This document shows, piece by piece, positions 12,428-23,534 of a stretch of 64,000 nucleotides of DNA. The DNA comes from Arabidopsis thaliana. Its lineage: Eukaryota; Streptophyta; Magnoliopsida; Brassicales; Brassicaceae. Both the position numbers and the translations under genes were made by a program. Every line of letters begins with the position of its first letter. Position 1 is the stretch's first letter. The stretch spans positions 10,968,001 to 11,032,000 of the forward strand of contig NC_003070.9 of assembly GCF_000001735.4 (NCBI RefSeq), written 5' to 3'. The notes under the pieces were generated by a model that was given only the letters and a program-made list of their open reading frames with translations, did no database searches and was not told the DNA's origin.

Positions 12428-14123
12428 TGGAGAATCGAATATGATAGCTTCTGTTTTGGAGAAGGCTGCTTTTGGTTGAAAGGAATTAGAGATGTTAAGT
12501 TGTTCTGAGTTTTGAGTTTTAGAGGTTAAGGGAAACATTATGTTTTAAGTATGCCAATTTGGTTCAATTCTCTTGCAGCTAGAGTCTCTAATTATCTTGA
12601 CATTTCTCAGTTTTTGACAAACTATTTTAGCAGCGTGTAAAAACCGACTAAGTGAACTGTGTATGTTTATAGAAGAACTGTTTCTATAGTTCGTCATAAA
12701 TAGTCGAGAGAAAGTAAAAAACGAAGCAAACAAAAGGAAATGAATAGTAACACTAGCTAGAATTTGGATGAAACTAGTAAGAAAATAAGATCCAGTGCAC
12801 CTTTGGGAGCTTTGAATACAGAGGCTGTTCTGGTGATAGATCGTAAATACCTAAGCCAAAGCTGGTGGAGTTACCCACTACTTTCGTTTTAAGACCAATC
12901 CCACACCATCATTCGAGGTAGGTTTGTATATCGTAGTAAATGTTGCATCAATCTACGGAAGAAGAACAATTCATCTATTATGCCTTACCATCATGCGATT
13001 GGAACCTTTCATTCTTATACTCCAACAAAAAAAGAGAAATTATTGGTTCACGTGAAACTATTTGCCATCACTTAGTTAAAATCTATATCATATGCATTTG
13101 TGGTGGAATTCATTATCCTTACTATTTTCATGCTCCACACAAAATTAAACTAGCTTGTCAATAAAAAAAGATCAAAACATTGATTCATATGAAGCGCTAT
13201 TTACCATCTAATAAACTTATAACTGAAATTTATCATGTGATTAATTTGTTCCGGAATTTATTATTCAATACCATTTTCAGGCTATACAACAAAGTCATGC
13301 AAGATATTATACTATACTACTAGTTACTTAGTTTATGAGGGTAATCAAAACACATGGTTCACATGAAAATATGAATTCAGAATAAAGAATTCAATACTAT
13401 TTAGCTACTAGTCCGAGAGTTGATACATATAGGATTCTATCATTTGAACTTTAAATTGAGGATTTGCCTTTTGTCCATTACCATGAATCCGGATCCATAT
13501 CACAAATTGATGATTAAACTGAATTACTCGACCCGACATACTTCCACTTGGGTTCTTGGTCGGCAAATATCATCACCATCGTGTGAAATGCTTCTAGTCC
13601 CCACGCTAGAGAGTAGAGACTTCAACACGAAATGCATCATTTGCCAACCCCCGAATTCGCCGTAGTATCTCTACAACAAATCGTTCATGCACAACCGTCC
13701 TTTTTCTGTTGCCGCTGGCTTTCCCAATAGTGGATATGCGGTTCATCAAATCTTTTGGATCTGTTCATGTGTCGGAGTGTTTGTGTGTTCATCTTACATC
13801 TAGTTAATGTATTGTCCTCTTTACTTGATGCATAAACTTTATCATGATGCTTCTTCTTCTTGCGTAATTTATAAGTTTATGCACTTATATCAATCAAATA
13901 AAAAGTATCTACTCAGAAGAAAACTAATCAACGTAAAGTAAACCGTTAATAATTTATTTATATTTAGCTAAATTTAGATTTCATGATAAATACGTGGATT
14001 CCAAGCAACCCGACATGTTAATAAATATGAAAGTAAAGGACTATATATATATATATGGGGATCAATTAAATTTGGAACGTTGATTGCTACCATTTTCTTC
14101 GCCAGTTGAATGATGTACATAAG
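12428..14123. other. Intergenic; degenerate short repeats at 13038-13410
   Basis: No gene supported. Within 13038-13410 similar text recurs (attggttcacgtgaa / attgattcatatgaa / atggttcacatgaa, each followed by a ggaattcattat-like or aattcaatac-like block), indicating two or three degenerate copies of a ~130-170 bp unit. The plus-strand frame 13420-13665 has no recognised domain. Confidence 0.4.
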
Positions 14124-15620
14124 TGTAACGCCCGTGAACCAGAAAATCGGTTAGGATTTATGTTTAAATCGTTCGGTTTAATTGGTTAGATTAATGGAAA
14201 CCCTAGAGTGTGTCTATAAAAGAAGGAAACTCGAAATTAGAGCTTTGGTTAGCCACTTTTTGTTTTGTAAAGAAGAATAAGAGAGAGAAGGAAAAAGACC
14301 AAAATCGTTAGAGTTTGGGAGGAAACAGTTTCGACATATCAAATCATTTTCGAAGGTAATGAAATTTGGTAAAGTTATTCCCAAGTCTTTCATCGTCATT
14401 CTCCATTTTACAGAAGTGGATTTTGATTTAAACTCGTTGAGTTATTCACAGTTTTGTAAGACACGTTTTCTCAGATGCAAGTTAAAACTAGCGGGGATTA
14501 TAACTGAGATCGTGGTCTTGTCTGGTTTCCGATCGGCACGAGATTTTGTGGAAGGCTTGATGACGTCTAAGGCTAGCGTTTCACCGGATAGTTAACGGTT
14601 AGTTTTTATTTTAGGGTTTTGTCTTTGAGACTGTTTGTCTTTGATTTTTATGTCCAGTTTGCTTCAAGATTGTTTTTGGTTGTGTGACTTGTTGTAGGAT
14701 GTTTCTGGACTGTTTCAGACGCAAGGAGAGTTTCTCCTGGTTATAATTGTTGTTAGAATCAGCTTGTTAAGGTGAGTGCGTGAACATAAGCTTATCTAAG
14801 CGATTGGTTTGTATGACTAGTTTTATGTAATGATATATAGATGTGGTGAATGTGTTTTTGGGTGAACATAACAAAAATAACAAACCAGTCATTTAACAGT
14901 TCACCCAAAAACACATTCACCACACCTACATATCATCACACAAAACAAGTCATACAAACCAATCGCTCAGATAAGCCCATGGTCACACACTCATCTTAAC
15001 AAGCTGATTCTAACAACAATTATAACCAGCATAGACTCTCCTTGCGTCTGAACAGTCCAGAAACATCCTACAACAAGTCACACAACCAAAAACAATCTTG
15101 AAGTAAACTGGACATAAAAATCAAAAACAAACAGTCTCGAAGATGAAACTCTAAAATAAAAACCGACTGTTAACTATCAAATCCCTCCGGTGAAAAGCTA
15201 GCCTTAGACGTCAAAAAGCTTTCCACAAAATCTAGTGCCAATCAGAAACCAGACAAGACCACGATCTCAGTTACAATTCCCGCTGGTCCTAACTCGCGTC
15301 TGAAAAAACGTGTTTTACGAAACTGCAAATAACTCAACGAGTTTAAATCCAAATTCACTTTTGTAAAATGGAGAATGACGATGAAAGACGTGGAAATAAC
15401 TATACTAAATTTCGTTACCTTTGAAAACGATTTGATATGTTAAAACTGTTTCCTACCAAACTCTAACGATTCTGTCCTTTTTCTTCTCTTTAAGTGGCTA
15501 ACCAAAGCCCTAATTCCTTCTTTTATAGGCATATTTTAGGGTTTCTATTAACTCAACCGATTAAACCAGACAATTTAAATATAAATCCTAACCGATTTTA
15601 TGGTTCACGGGCGAGGTTAA
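14124..15620. repeat. Long inverted repeat (hairpin), arms ~720-740 bp
   Basis: The left arm (about 14131-14867) is reverse-complementary to the right arm (14899-15613/15620) around a 31-bp spacer at 14868-14898. Outer ends share cgcccgtgaacc (14130-14141) with its complement at 15602-15613; inner ends share gtgtttttgggtgaac with its complement. The arms differ by scattered substitutions and by a short deletion in the right arm near 15470-15500, so they are old but still alignable throughout. The left arm begins tgtaacgcccg and contains a tataaaag box at 14214, features like a retrotransposon LTR, so the structure may be two LTR-like copies in inverted orientation. No target-site duplication could be confirmed. 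Small open frames inside it have no domain. Confidence 0.88.
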
Positions 15621-16788
15621 GTTGTTTTATTTTTTTTATTATGTGTTTGTCTTTGTCTAGTTTGTTTTCATGGGCTATAATTTTCTGCAAAAAATGTCGA
15701 TTTTTGTTTTATGTAACTTATGTTGAAGAGGGGAAAATTCCAAATAAGTACTTCAGTGTGGAGTAAAAGCTAAAATATCTACTAAATCTTATTTAAGAAT
15801 CCAACAAAATTTGGTCCAGGCCATATACTTGCGGTCTCTATGATCCCATCATACCTAGCTACTCCAAGCCTCTACCATAAAATCATTATTTATATTTCTG
15901 CTGTTCTATAGTTTGTTTGTTTTTTCTTTTTTTCTTTAAGCATATTTAATTTTTTGTTAGTAAAATGTTCTATAGTTTGTTGATCGCAAGACAAAAACTT
16001 GTGCCATATCTGTTGTATTATGTAATTAAGGATACTGTTAAGCCTCAATGTCCAGGGTCTGGGGTATTTGGACATCTCTTGGACTCCAAGCGAGGAAGGG
16101 AAAGAGATCCACTACTATATTTATATGTTTTACTTACCATATCTTGGATCCACGAGGGTAAGAGCAGCAAAGGAGGACATTTTCCTCTCTGCTCTCTTCT
16201 TCCTTTTTTTTTGTTTTTGTTTTTGTAAATATGTGTGTGGTAATCTTATTTCTGGTTAAAGTGTGTTGTCTCCTGAAACTCTCAACGCCAAATATAACTA
16301 AATTATTGTTTGTATTATTTAGTTCCATGTTAGTTTTTCTACTGTGAACATGGAATTTTTGTTAAACATTTGTTGATTTGGACGTTTGTGGAACGTTTCA
16401 AAGAACCGCTTGTCAACATTTGCACAATTGCATTCTCTTATTGGTTAACACAGTTTCCGGGATTCTAGAACGCCAAAAAAGCACAGAAGGTTTAATACTT
16501 ATTGTTTTGTCTAAGGAGAAGGAAAATGCGCAATACTTTCTTAAACCTTTTGTAGGTTTATGAAGTGTTTGATTTTTCAGATAAAATGAGAATCAAGTTC
16601 GATGTACCATGTTCACATGTGACTTTGTACTATTTCGAATGTTTCTTGGCAAGTAATTTCGAATCCTTTTCGTAAGTAGAACTAATTCCACATGTCACAA
16701 AAGTGTTGACTTACCTATAGAAAAGGCAGAGGAACACATACACACACACAAACGCTTACTAAACTCAAAAGTCAGAATGATAAGGTCA
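15621..16788. other. Intergenic, no gene seen
   Basis: AT-rich with T-runs. The stretch 16040-16200 is more GC-rich and has two overlapping short plus-strand frames without a recognisable family, possibly a gene relic. Nothing else can be supported. Confidence 0.4.
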
Positions 16789-16793
16789 CAAAC

Positions 16794-16810
16794 TACGTGC
16801 AAACCATTTC
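16794..16810 (-). promoter_or_regulatory. Near-consensus root hair element (distal)
   Basis: Read on the minus strand this 17-mer is gaaatggtttgcacgta. It fits the root-hair element consensus WHHDTGNNNNKCACGWH at every constrained position except the first (G instead of A/T). It lies about 306 bp upstream of the RSH4 start, in the same orientation as the proximal match. Confidence 0.5.
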
Positions 16811-16988
16811 ATCGGTCCCCATCTAACATCCTAAAATTGAAAAATCAAACCTTATATTTTTTCCTTGAATTCTCATTTTATTTGAATATATTTTCGATCT
16901 ATAGACACACATTAATCATGATAGTAACCACATGTCAAAATCTTAGGACAAAGATAGAACCGACATGTAAGTCACTACTTTTGCCATG

Positions 16989-17005
16989 AACGTGCTTACC
17001 ATTTT
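16989..17005 (-). promoter_or_regulatory. Root hair element (RHE), full consensus match
   Basis: The minus-strand 17-mer aaaatggtaagcacgtt matches WHHDTGNNNNKCACGWH at all positions, about 110 bp before the RSH4 ATG. RHEs are established cis-elements bound by RSL-type bHLH factors in root-hair-specific genes; the match fits the identity of the downstream gene. Confidence 0.7.
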
Positions 17006-17115
17006 CTTTTATATTCCTACTACTTATATCTCTATCCTCTCCATATTTTTTACCCGTAAAATTATAAACCCATTTTCAAAATCTGATCTTTTTTTTTTCG
17101 TTGACAAATCTAGTT

Positions 17116-18018
17116 ATGCCTCCTCCGGCAATGCTTGCGTTTGACGATGGTTTAGCCCGGAAATCTAACGATAATGAGTGGCAAGGTTTCAGAGTTTTTC
17201 CAGGAGAAAATACTAACCCTAACCCTAATATAAATTTCTTGGTTAAGAAGGCAATTCTGCAGAACGAGAAATCAATCACTCCTCTTTTCTCCCGTTCGTC
17301 GGCAAGAGATGATAGCTTCAGAATTGTGTTGCCGCCGGCGTTGCCTCCTCCTAGAGACTCCACCGTTCCGCTTCCTATGCTTCCGGAGCCGATGAGAGTC
17401 CGGAAGAAGCTTAGCCACCAAGAATCAGTCATATTTATGAGCAAATCGCGTTTCGCAGAGAAAATCCTCTACAAGGAAGAAGATTTCAAATGTAACGCCT
17501 TCTGCTTGTCTCTACCTGGCTTCGGAAAGAACAAGCTGATTAGATCTTCTTCGAAACGCCAAAATTCTATGGAGAAGAAGATGATCAGAGCTTCTTCCTT
17601 CACGGGATCAACTGTTTCTGTACGCGCCTCGCTAGAGAAATTCGAATGCGGTTCTTGGGCATCGACGACAGCTCTTATTCAAGATAACGGTCGGTTGTTT
17701 TTCGATTTTCCGGTTGAGATGACGAAGTGCAACAGCCGCGGTGGAAATGGAGGAAGAGATGTGCAAGAACCGGTGACCTCTGGTTTCTTATTCGATAGAG
17801 AAACAGAGACTTTGGCTCTGAGAAGCGTTTTAAAGACGAGGAGTACTCGTGATCACCGGAGATCAGCTGAGTCTTCACCGCAACGTCGTGTTAGGTTCTC
17901 GACTTCGTCTTCATCGGCTTCAGTTTCGTGCCCTACTTCGCCTCGAACTTGTATCACTCCACGTTTGCGTAAGGCTAGAGATGACTTCAACACCTTCTTG
18001 ACCGCACAAAACGCTTGA
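17116..18018 (+). CDS. RSH4: Root hair specific 4 (uncharacterised soluble protein)
   Basis: Intronless, 300 residues from the ATG at 17116 (MPPPAMLAFDDG); in-frame codons before it give no other ATG. The protein is basic, Ser/Arg/Pro-rich and largely disordered, without signal peptide or membrane helix. Conserved-looking parts are the GFRVFPGEN segment near residue 30, the LCHQESVIF-like LSHQESVIFMSKSRFAEK near 103, and the C-terminal tail TPRLRKARDDFNTFL. Residues 258-261 are RVRF, a match to the protein phosphatase 1 docking motif. The molecular function is unknown. The name rests on gene order (At1g30850) and the upstream root-hair elements. Expression restricted to root hairs is known for the named gene, not shown by the sequence. 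Confidence 0.88.
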   Translation: MPPPAMLAFDDGLARKSNDNEWQGFRVFPGENTNPNPNINFLVKKAILQNEKSITPLFSRSSARDDSFRIVLPPALPPPRDSTVPLPMLPEPMRVRKKLSHQESVIFMSKSRFAEKILYKEEDFKCNAFCLSLPGFGKNKLIRSSSKRQNSMEKKMIRASSFTGSTVSVRASLEKFECGSWASTTALIQDNGRLFFDFPVEMTKCNSRGGNGGRDVQEPVTSGFLFDRETETLALRSVLKTRSTRDHRRSAESSPQRRVRFSTSSSSASVSCPTSPRTCITPRLRKARDDFNTFLTAQNA

Positions 18019-18695
18019 ATAAGGAAAACAAAAACAGAACACAGAGTTTTATTTATAATATGTATGTATGAAATGAGTGTAATGTATCTACGGATGATGT
18101 GTAAATATTATGGAGAGAAAGAGAGTGTTGAGTCTTTGAGAAATCAAAATCGATAAAGGGTTTATGATTCTAAAACAACTCAAAAAGTATAATTTTTAGT
18201 GTTTGCTTAGAAGCTCTATCTCCAATTTTTGAGGGTTTGTTTGGCTTTGTTGAATCTTTATGAAATAAATTTGACCAAGAGTAGATGATTATGAGAGTAT
18301 TTTATAATCTATGTGCTTCACTTTTGCATCGAAGATCTGTTTTCAGACTTTAATCTACAATTTTTAGAGTGTACTCAATGAGGTATCAAAATCAATGAAA
18401 TGATGGTTACTAGAGTAATTGCAAAAATTCATGTATGTTTCCAAGCTCTGTTTGTGACTTGCCTTTTCAGGTTTTAAGGTTTATTTTTAGGCTATTTTCC
18501 GTTAATTTTTTTGGTTGGTTTAGGAGATCAAAAACTTCATAAAACTGGACAAAGTGTTGGTAACATAACCTAAAAACTGTATAAAGAGAGCATAATACGA
18601 TATTCAGACCCAAAACGCCAAATAACGCAAACTCGATAAGGAAAAGAGGGTTTAATGGGTTAGTGAATTCTTCAGCGTTTTCAAAACGGTTGATT

Positions 18696-21246
18696 TCAGT
18701 TTCTTGTATCGTAGATGACACGAACAACGTCAACAATCTGAGCTCTGCAAATCGGACATTTCCCTCCACTCCAATGTAGTTCGTTGGCACATTTTAGGCA
18801 CATGCACATATGTCCACACCTGTACAAAACCGCCTCGACCTGTGTTTCGTCGCAGACGCAGCATTTTCGTTTCATTGGGTTTTCTTGGTGAGCCTTGTGT
18901 TGCAAGCTCGCGTTAGCATCTAAACACGTTTTGACAGAATCTCGTAGTACTGACATTTCTTGCTGAAGCTGTTGGATCTGTGATCTCATACCGCTTATCA
19001 GCTCCATTTCCTGAAAACGTTTATATGCGGCTCAATGAGTTTACCACTAGTGCGGTTGCGAGTTTCTATAGTATAACAAGAAATCGATAAACACTCACAG
19101 GTGACTGAGGATTCTGAACAACCAAGGCAGGAGTGGAAGTAACATCAGTGTCTTGAGAACTCCATGATCCTGCAGGAGACGATGCAGATATATGTGAAGA
19201 CGACGATTGGCTCAAGTCATCTCTATCATCTTGCTCTTCACCTCCTCTTAATGGCTCTTCTTTGATTTCTTCATCAATTTCAAAATTTACTTCCTCCTCT
19301 TCTTCTTGTTGCAATTCCCATTTTTTGGAGTGCTTATCCGAGTGTGTCTGTACACGGGACATCATGAGATTATCGATCTTCTCTCGCAACCCGCTGTCGA
19401 GGAAATCTGTCACCGTTCTTCTGTATTAAGCAGGGAAATTCATTTTCTTAGTCAGTTATTAACCATTAAGAAACATGAGCTTGTCAATTTTGATGGTTAC
19501 TTACCGCTCAAGGAGTCTGCATATGTCATCTTTCTCAGACCTAGTGTTCATTACTTCCAGGTACCGTGACTTCCTCAATTCCTCCCAGTAACTCCGAGGC
19601 CTAGCTATTTCACTAAGCCAGTCGTCGTTATATTCTCCATAATAAGACTGCTCATCTGCATACTCTTCTTGTTCTCCCCATCTATTCAAATAGGATGTTT
19701 CTTGTTGATCAAGGCACTGGTCCATCTCATTACTCTCATGAACTAGACCTTCTGTTTCTCGAGTTTCTTGCATATACTTTCCCACATTGTTCTCGTCTTG
19801 ATTCTGTCTCAACCGCGATTCTCGAGATAAATATTCACTCGGGCTAGTATTTTCTTCTTCTTTCTTTTCAGACTTGCCATCGTTGCAAGTTTCTTCTACT
19901 TCTCTTGTTTCTTGCAGCTGAAGGCAATTCTTTTGTGAATCAACTGTTCCACTTACAGATTCTTCTTCCTTACATAACGTTGCTTCCTCTATCTTGCGGT
20001 TACGGGGTCTCAACCGCTCTGCGAAAAAAGCTTCGAGAGTAACACCACCATCCTTTAACCTCGTGCTTGTGGTAGTAGTTCCTTCTGTTTCTTCTACGGA
20101 TTTGTTGTTCATCTCAGTGGATCGTTGATGATTCTTCCTCTTATCTGTTGCAGCCGCAGAGTTTACTACGTTCGCATGAAATTTCTCCCTGCGTTGCCAA
20201 TCAAAGATTGAAAATCTGAAGAAAGTAAACCCTAAGAACTAAACTCAAAACATAAAACAGAGAATCTGAAAAAACCTTAAATGCAGAACAGCAGAGCCTG
20301 ATTCAATTCGGTTTAATCCGGTTGTTTTTGCGTTAGACCGGTTTCTATCTTGAATCACAAGACAGCGATTGAGGTTCCTTAACCTTAGCATTGACTGGTT
20401 AAATAATGTAATTAGAAAAACCATTTAGTGGATTATGAATAAAGTCACAAATATGTTAGTTATTTTTATCAAAATAGTGAAAATATAATTTACCTGGAGA
20501 CGACCACGTTGAGTAAACCTAGAAACTGCGTTGCGTTCAAAAAGCGAATCCAATTCACGGTGGCGATCACGTTCCATTTGCATAAGAAAATCGGTAAACG
20601 CTTGTCGTCCTCGTATCTTCGGAGAGAAACTAACCACCGGAAAATTACTTTTCTCCGATGACGACGAAGTGCAATAAGGCCTCGGCGTTCTGATAATCTC
20701 GAGTCCACCGCCACCGCCGCTGCCATTATCTCCAGCGGTTCGTTTCTTGTCTTCGTTGCTAAGCCTCCGAATTAGGTCAGCGACTCGTCCCCATTTACTT
20801 TCTCCGGAATCAGAAACCAAACCATGTGACCTAGATTCAATCTCCACCGTTCGATCAGCAATTTCAGAATCTCCATCGATTGATGAAGATTCTGAAAGAC
20901 CGGAATCTTGAACACTAACTCCTGAATCGCTCCGACTACTACTACTCGCCGTAGATTGACTGCTACTCGGCGAGTTTCCACCGTTGGATCGGTTTAGCCT
21001 CGCCTCCCATATCTGAACCAAAGAAGAAGCCACAAGATTGTCGTTTCTCTTCGATTCTAACGGAGATTCAAGAACACGATTGTTCTTGTTATTGTGAGTT
21101 TCGATCCAAGAATCAACTAAATTCTCATCGGAGACATGAGATTTCAAAACCTCTTTCACCGGAGATTTCAGATTCTTTTGAAAAACGCCAGCGTTTTGGT
21201 TACGATCTCTTAAGATTAAACCGAATCTCTGAGGAGAAGACACCAT
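18696..21246 (-). CDS. RING-type (C3HC4) E3 ubiquitin ligase candidate
   Basis: Five exons on the minus strand: 21246-20494, 20394-20276, 20188-19505, 19420-19099 and 19010-18696; all phases close, giving 730 residues. The start MVSSPQRFGLIL was chosen because upstream in-frame sequence is leader-like. The long N-terminal part is Ser-rich and disordered (exon 1), followed by basic helices in exon 2 (MLRLRNLNRCLVIQ) and acidic, Glu/Gln-rich regions in exons 3-4. A coiled coil (QIQQLQQEMSVLRDS) precedes the C-terminal RING: CCVCDE, then YRCGHMCMCLKC, then CPICRAQI, with all eight metal ligands present. Proteins of this layout are E3 ligases; substrate unknown. Exon 2 is small and easily missed, but without it the frame breaks. 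Likely At1g30860. Confidence 0.87.
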
Positions 21247-23446
21247 TTTTTTACGATCTAAGAATCGAACAAACGAACATAAAATCAAATAATCATTAGA
21301 GTTTTTGAATCGATCGAAAGAAGTTAGAGGACAACTCTGTTTTCTCTGTCTCTCTACAAGAAGAAGAGAAAATGGATTTGTGTTAGTGAAGAGACAGATT
21401 TTTCTCTCTGTTTTTTTTTCCTGTTAAAGAAACAGAACAACAACAAACAAACGGTGGAGATACGATGATGATGAAGAAGCAAAACAGAACCAAACAGTAT
21501 TTGTGCTTATCTATTTAGTAAGAGGACTTATAAATGTTAAGAGTCCTAAAATGGCTCTGTTTTGTCCCTTAAACTGGGGAACGTGTCTGTAAAACAAGGC
21601 AATAAAGAATGAGGTGTAAGAATACAGAGAAAGAAAAGCCTTATGTGGCCAAAAGTGATAAATTGTTATAGAAAAATAAAAAAGCTACTTATAATTTTGG
21701 ACAAAATTGAATTTGAAAGATATTGTATAACACATGTCATTATACTGGTAAAAGCATTTAATTGTGTAATGCATGAAAAAATTAACATTGGATTGTTATA
21801 CTAATTAAAGGGTGATTAAATTATTTAATAATTAAGGCTCCTAAATATGCTAGAGTCAAAAAGGAGCCGTTGAGGAATTTAGCCGTTGTCGAGTGGGAAC
21901 CATGCACTTTCTGGATTTTATGCCACATCATAAATCAAATTGAAGAACTAAAGATAACAAACAATTTTAAATTGTATAACTGACAGGAACAAAAACTTTT
22001 AAGCAAAGTAAAAATAATTTAATTAGAGAAAATTAGATGTTCAACCCAAGTTTCATGTAGTGTGCGATTTTATTGTAGTGTGGTCAATAGGCCCAGGCAT
22101 AGTGGTCAATGTCGTGCTTGGGTTAGTCGAATAGAGAGAGAACTTAGGACGAGTTGTGATTTGTGACTCTTATAAAACGATTTAAGAAAAAATAGTCTCT
22201 ATACAAAATAACGATAATTGAAACCAATAATAAGGTTCACAACCGATCATTTTCGGATCCCGATGAGTTAACGATTAGTCAACGATAGAGTAAAACGACC
22301 GATTAATCGAGACTTAGTGTCTATGATATTGGCACATACGACATATATTTCGTATATATATTTCAGGTAACTGGGTATCGTTTATATTAGTTGCGGCATA
22401 TGTGATAATGTATTCTTCCACACTTCGTATAGCTAGCTGACAATCTTTTTTCTTAAAGTTTAAGTATTAGGAAGTATTATCCGGTAGATAAAGAAGATGG
22501 ACGATTGAAAAAGCGATTGATACGATTTTTCTTCTGTGATTTTTCCGACCGGCCGGCGTTGGTTCCGACTTCGATTGTACTCTTTTCTCCTTTATAATTC
22601 TAGCAAATATTAGTTTACATACATATATTTCAGTTATTAACAATGAGTTCTAGAGAATCAACTGCTTTTGGTTGGCCTCTTTTCACACTGTTGGCGATTT
22701 TCATGACCCAAAAATTGAGTTTTCTACAATTATTTGTAAGAAATATAAATTATAAAAACTAGAAAAATATATGAAAAAGTTTAAGGTTTTGACTAGTGAG
22801 AATTTGTTGTATAGTTCAAAAAAACTCAAAATTTGAACGTTTGAAAACTTGTTGAGATGCATCAATTTTCAATAAACGTAGCCTATGGTGAATTGTTTTT
22901 TTTTTTTTGTCAACATGTCTCTAATGGACCTATTTTTCCGTGCTAAAAAATGTGCAGAGGTAATATCGCTATTTTTGTTAGAGGATCTGAGCAAATTCAT
23001 TATTAATGATTGTGCAAAAAATTTGTTAATTTCGATATATCACATTTTGCTTTACGGATTACTCGAAAACATACTTTGATGTCATCATCCAGTGTATATA
23101 TACGTATGTTAATTGTAGACAACAAAATAAAATAATAATAGTCTCACATAACCGACCAAAAAACAAACAAAATTAAATCAATGGAAGTTGTTGACAAATA
23201 AATTTTACAATTAATCTAATCCAAATAAGTCAAAACCCTGATTTCAGTAATGTAAAGATCATTATATCATTTTTTCTCTTGTAAAAAGGTTTTTTAAAAT
23301 TATACTATTAATATATATCATTTGATCAAAAAAAAATTATATATCATAAACATTATATACGACATGCAGGCAAGTCACTCGAATATTCAAATCTTAAAGT
23401 TGTGCCTCCCACGTAAAAGCATCACATTAGTTTCCAAACCCAATTG
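21247..23446. other. Intergenic between divergent RING and peroxidase genes
   Basis: The first 200 bp are the pyrimidine/purine-rich leader and promoter of the minus-strand RING gene. The remainder is AT-rich with no gene. A GC-richer patch at 22530-22575 (accggccggcg) and a T-run ending in gtcaac near 22900-22914 hint at small transposon relics but cannot be assigned. Confidence 0.45.
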
Positions 23447-23456
23447 TATATATAAA
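23447..23456 (+). promoter_or_regulatory. TATA box of the peroxidase gene
   Basis: The sequence tatatataaa lies 79-88 bp before the peroxidase ATG and is followed at the expected distance by tacacaacaca, a plausible transcription start. Strong TATA boxes are usual for regulated class III peroxidase genes. Confidence 0.6.
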
Positions 23457-23534
23457 TTACTACACAACACACCTCTCATCAAACAAATTCATCAAAGCCA
23501 ATCAAATTGAGAGAGATATCAAGAAAGCAAAATA

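Noticed and set aside
14359-14595. ORF inside the left arm of the inverted repeat as a gene
   Set aside because: No domain, and the mirrored copy in the right arm is broken by substitutions, so there is no sign of coding constraint.
23400-23420. Root-hair element in the peroxidase promoter (tgtgcctcccacgta)
   Set aside because: Two mismatches at constrained positions of the RHE consensus.
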